Assembly (NCBI GenBank): GCA_015233565.1
Contig: JADFXM010000006.1
Span: 170,453 to 234,452, forward strand
DNA: 64,000 nt
Direction: 5' to 3'
Source: Candidatus Rifleibacteriota bacterium
Lineage (GTDB): Bacteria; Muiribacteriota; Ozemobacteria; Ozemobacterales; Ozemobacteraceae
A model generated the notes under the pieces. It saw nothing but the letters and a program-made list of their open reading frames with translations, was not told the DNA's origin and did not search any database. The position numbers and the translations under genes are program-made. Shown here piece after piece: positions 62,199 to 64,000 of this stretch; position 1 is the first letter of the stretch; every line of letters begins with the position of its first letter.

Positions 62199-63659
62199 TC
62201 AGCTTCTGGCAGATCTGCCATAATCATCTTTTTGGTAGGATCTTTGATCGCGTCTTTGGTCATACCTTTGCGAAGTTCGTTGCCCAGATCGTTGCTGAGG
62301 TTTTGGACCGGAACGGTTTATTTCGGTTGGATTACCTATTGCAGTCGCCCTTCTGACAGTGCTTGTCGAACGAGTTATTGGGCGATCAGTTGTGTGGCCC
62401 CGAGCTTGGGCTCTTTTAGCCCGATGCGCTGCCAATCGCTGGGCCAATGGGATCTCCAGTTGTTCTGTGGCTCGATCAGTGTAATCAAAATTTTCAGCCC
62501 GTACTCGAGTAATTTGTTTTTTAAGATGTTTTTCAATCTGCTTTAGATCATACTCTTCCATGGAAGATACCAGGGAAATTGCGGTTCCACAACGTTTTGC
62601 CCGGGCAGTTCGACCAACTCTATGAATATAATCGTCCGGAATATGGGGAATATCAAAATTTATAACGTGTGATATGCCTTCCACATCAATTCCACGCGCA
62701 GCAATATCAGTTGCAACCAGAACCCTGCATGAGCCATCCCGGAAGTTTTGCAATGCAGAAGTTCTTTGGGCTTGTGATCGGTTTCCATGAATGCGATCGC
62801 AGGAGACGCCATTTCGATCTAAAAAATCCGACAGGCGATTGGCGCGATGTTTTGTTCTGGCAAAAACCAGGGCATTTTTTATTTCACCGGATTCCAGAAT
62901 ATGAAGCAACAAGCGTGATTTGAGAGTATCGGGAACCGGGTAAACGCTTTGAACTATTCCATCTGCGGTACTGGCTGGACGGTCAATATTTATCATATAA
63001 GGCTTATTTAGCATTTCCTGGGACAATTCGACAATCGGTTCCGGCAAGGTTGCCGAGAAAAATAATGTTTGCCTGGAAGTTCTTGGAAGGTGGCGAAGAA
63101 CACGACGAATATCGGGAAGAAAACCCATATCAAGCATTCTGTCAGCTTCATCGAGAACCAGATACTCTAATCCAGGAATTTGTCCATAGTCTTGTGAAAA
63201 GTGATCTAGGAGCCGACCGGGTGTTGCTACGAGGATTTCGACTCCTCTCATCATAGCGTCTCTTTGGTTTCCCATACTCACACCACCGAAAATTGCCGCA
63301 GAGCGAATGGTGGTAAACCGTGTCAAGTCCCCGATATGGTCGCGGATTTGAGCAGCCAATTCTCGGGTAGGGGCCAGAATAAGGGCACGAGTCAAGTTTC
63401 TTTTACTATCCCTTTTGGTCTCCAATAGACGGTGGATGATTGGAAGCGCAAATGCAGCAGTTTTTCCACTGCCGGTCATGGCGCAAGCTAGCACGTCCTG
63501 TCCCCGAAGTGCCGGAGGAATCGCTGATTCCTGAATGGGAGTAGGGGTCTGAAATCCCAGGGTCGAAATTGCCCGTTGAATATCAGGATGAAGATTTAGA
63601 GCGGAAAAGGGAGAGGTAATTGGGTCCAATGAAATATTGGAAATAGGTAAAGAGATCAT
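62199..63659 (-). CDS. rhlE: DEAD-box RNA helicase, RhlE-like
   Basis: 486 residues. Q motif FSALNLHPDIQRAISTLGFQTPTPIQ; Walker A AMTGSGKT; PTRELAAQI; DEAD box VLDEADRMLDMGF; SAT; and the C-terminal VATDIAARGIDVEGISHVIN and HRVGRTARA. The tail (last ~90 residues) is Arg/Gln/Ser-rich (QRSGQRTSQRYDQRRDQRSYQ), as expected for RNA-binding extensions of RhlE-type helicases. Likely in ribosome assembly or cold adaptation. It has a ~340-base upstream region with inverted repeats that may belong to its leader. Confidence 0.95.
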   Translation of the reverse strand: MISLPISNISLDPITSPFSALNLHPDIQRAISTLGFQTPTPIQESAIPPALRGQDVLACAMTGSGKTAAFALPIIHRLLETKRDSKRNLTRALILAPTRELAAQIRDHIGDLTRFTTIRSAAIFGGVSMGNQRDAMMRGVEILVATPGRLLDHFSQDYGQIPGLEYLVLDEADRMLDMGFLPDIRRVLRHLPRTSRQTLFFSATLPEPIVELSQEMLNKPYMINIDRPASTADGIVQSVYPVPDTLKSRLLLHILESGEIKNALVFARTKHRANRLSDFLDRNGVSCDRIHGNRSQAQRTSALQNFRDGSCRVLVATDIAARGIDVEGISHVINFDIPHIPDDYIHRVGRTARAKRCGTAISLVSSMEEYDLKQIEKHLKKQITRVRAENFDYTDRATEQLEIPLAQRLAAHRAKRAQARGHTTDRPITRSTSTVRRATAIGNPTEINRSGPKPQQRSGQRTSQRYDQRRDQRSYQKDDYGRSARS

Positions 63660-63706
63660 TTATTATTCTTTCTCGGGAAGCACAACAAGAGGCATTGCCG
63701 AATGAT

Positions 63707-63739
63707 CCGGTAAAAAAGGAGTAACGGAGGGTTTACCGG
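63707..63739 (-). promoter_or_regulatory. Inverted repeat in the helicase leader
   Basis: CCGGTAAA (63707-63714) and TTTACCGG (63732-63739) form an 8-bp hairpin about 50 bases before the rhlE start. It could be an mRNA control element or an operator. It has no T run. Confidence 0.4.
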
Positions 63740-63789
63740 AGAGGCCGCCGTACAGACAAGTGTCTAAGAAACGAATAAAATGCTATGAC

Positions 63790-63807
63790 AAAGGCAAAAA
63801 TGCCTTT
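63790..63807. terminator. Short hairpin, possible terminator
   Basis: AAAGGCA pairs with TGCCTTT over AAAA. On the plus strand it is followed after 12 bases by TTTTTT. What gene it would end is unclear. The rest of 63808-64000 shows no gene. Confidence 0.35.
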
Positions 63808-64000
63808 CAATCAAACTTGATTTTTTGATAATATCACAAAACTCTTCCAAAAGCAAGAATTTGTTGCCTGAAACAGGGCAGACGCACTTAATTAACTGAA
63901 ATGAAGAAGGAAAGAGGGTTTTTGCAAGCCAAATTTGATTAACCGTGAGGAAATCAAAATTTGCTATTTGATATTTTTCCAAAACTTCAATTTTTTTCTG

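Overview
The window reads as chromosome from a diderm, probably anaerobic bacterium of an uncultured or little-studied phylum. An outer membrane is indicated by an S-layer-homology porin, an LptD/OstA-like barrel protein and several lipoproteins. An anaerobic or microaerobic life is suggested by a tungsten/molybdopterin aldehyde:ferredoxin oxidoreductase with its own polyferredoxin, by Rex, and by the siroheme-dependent (Ahb) heme route. The mix of SLH porin, many lineage-specific secreted proteins, eukaryote-like modules and a large hybrid kinase fits Candidatus Riflebacteria (Ozemobacteria) or a neighbour, but that placement is a guess. No tRNA, rRNA or CRISPR array was seen.

Layout. 0-5 kb (+): argF; then a 33-codon ORF with rex; a STAS anti-anti-sigma factor and the bifunctional (p)ppGpp enzyme Rel, which appears to start at ATT. 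A possible structured RNA follows Rel. 5-19 kb (-): HEAT-like membrane protein, TPR protein, rpe, a membrane-anchored pseudokinase, a PASTA protein, rlmN and a 1481-residue hybrid histidine kinase. 19-23 kb (-): an overlapping SLC45-type transporter / polyferredoxin / AOR operon. 23-30 kb: unknown exported proteins, a decayed Uma2 gene, the SLH porin with a long leader behind a textbook promoter, and a YqgF-like nuclease. 30-51 kb (-): a 1952-residue lipoprotein (12 Ig-like repeats plus an RCC1 propeller), then a dense housekeeping run: guaA, aroC, hemL, ahbB, ahbA, ahbD, hemB, lptD-like, lysC, a degenerate homoserine-dehydrogenase-like gene, lpdA, accB, and finally murQ. 51-64 kb: accessory region with a ubiquitin-containing lipoprotein, an IS481-like transposase, a methyltransferase, microsatellites, a pair of related exported metalloprotease-like proteins, a GNAT-YoaP protein and a DEAD-box helicase.

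The most striking item is the ubiquitin domain at 51778-52005: 76 residues that align without gaps to eukaryotic ubiquitin at 43 identical positions (counted by eye), sitting inside a predicted exported lipoprotein and lacking the C-terminal di-glycine. Several proteins look like catalytically dead members of enzyme families (pseudokinase, homoserine-dehydrogenase-like, one of the two HExxH proteins). Intergenic DNA carries at least two families of short elements with inverted ends (about 138 bp, two copies; about 105 bp, four copies), the second with a conserved CRP/Rex-like palindrome. A broken copy of a small membrane-peptide gene lies 28 kb from its intact relative.

Start sites were chosen from Shine-Dalgarno spacing and family N-termini, so some coordinates differ from the longest possible ORF. 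All family assignments are from motif recognition without database searches.
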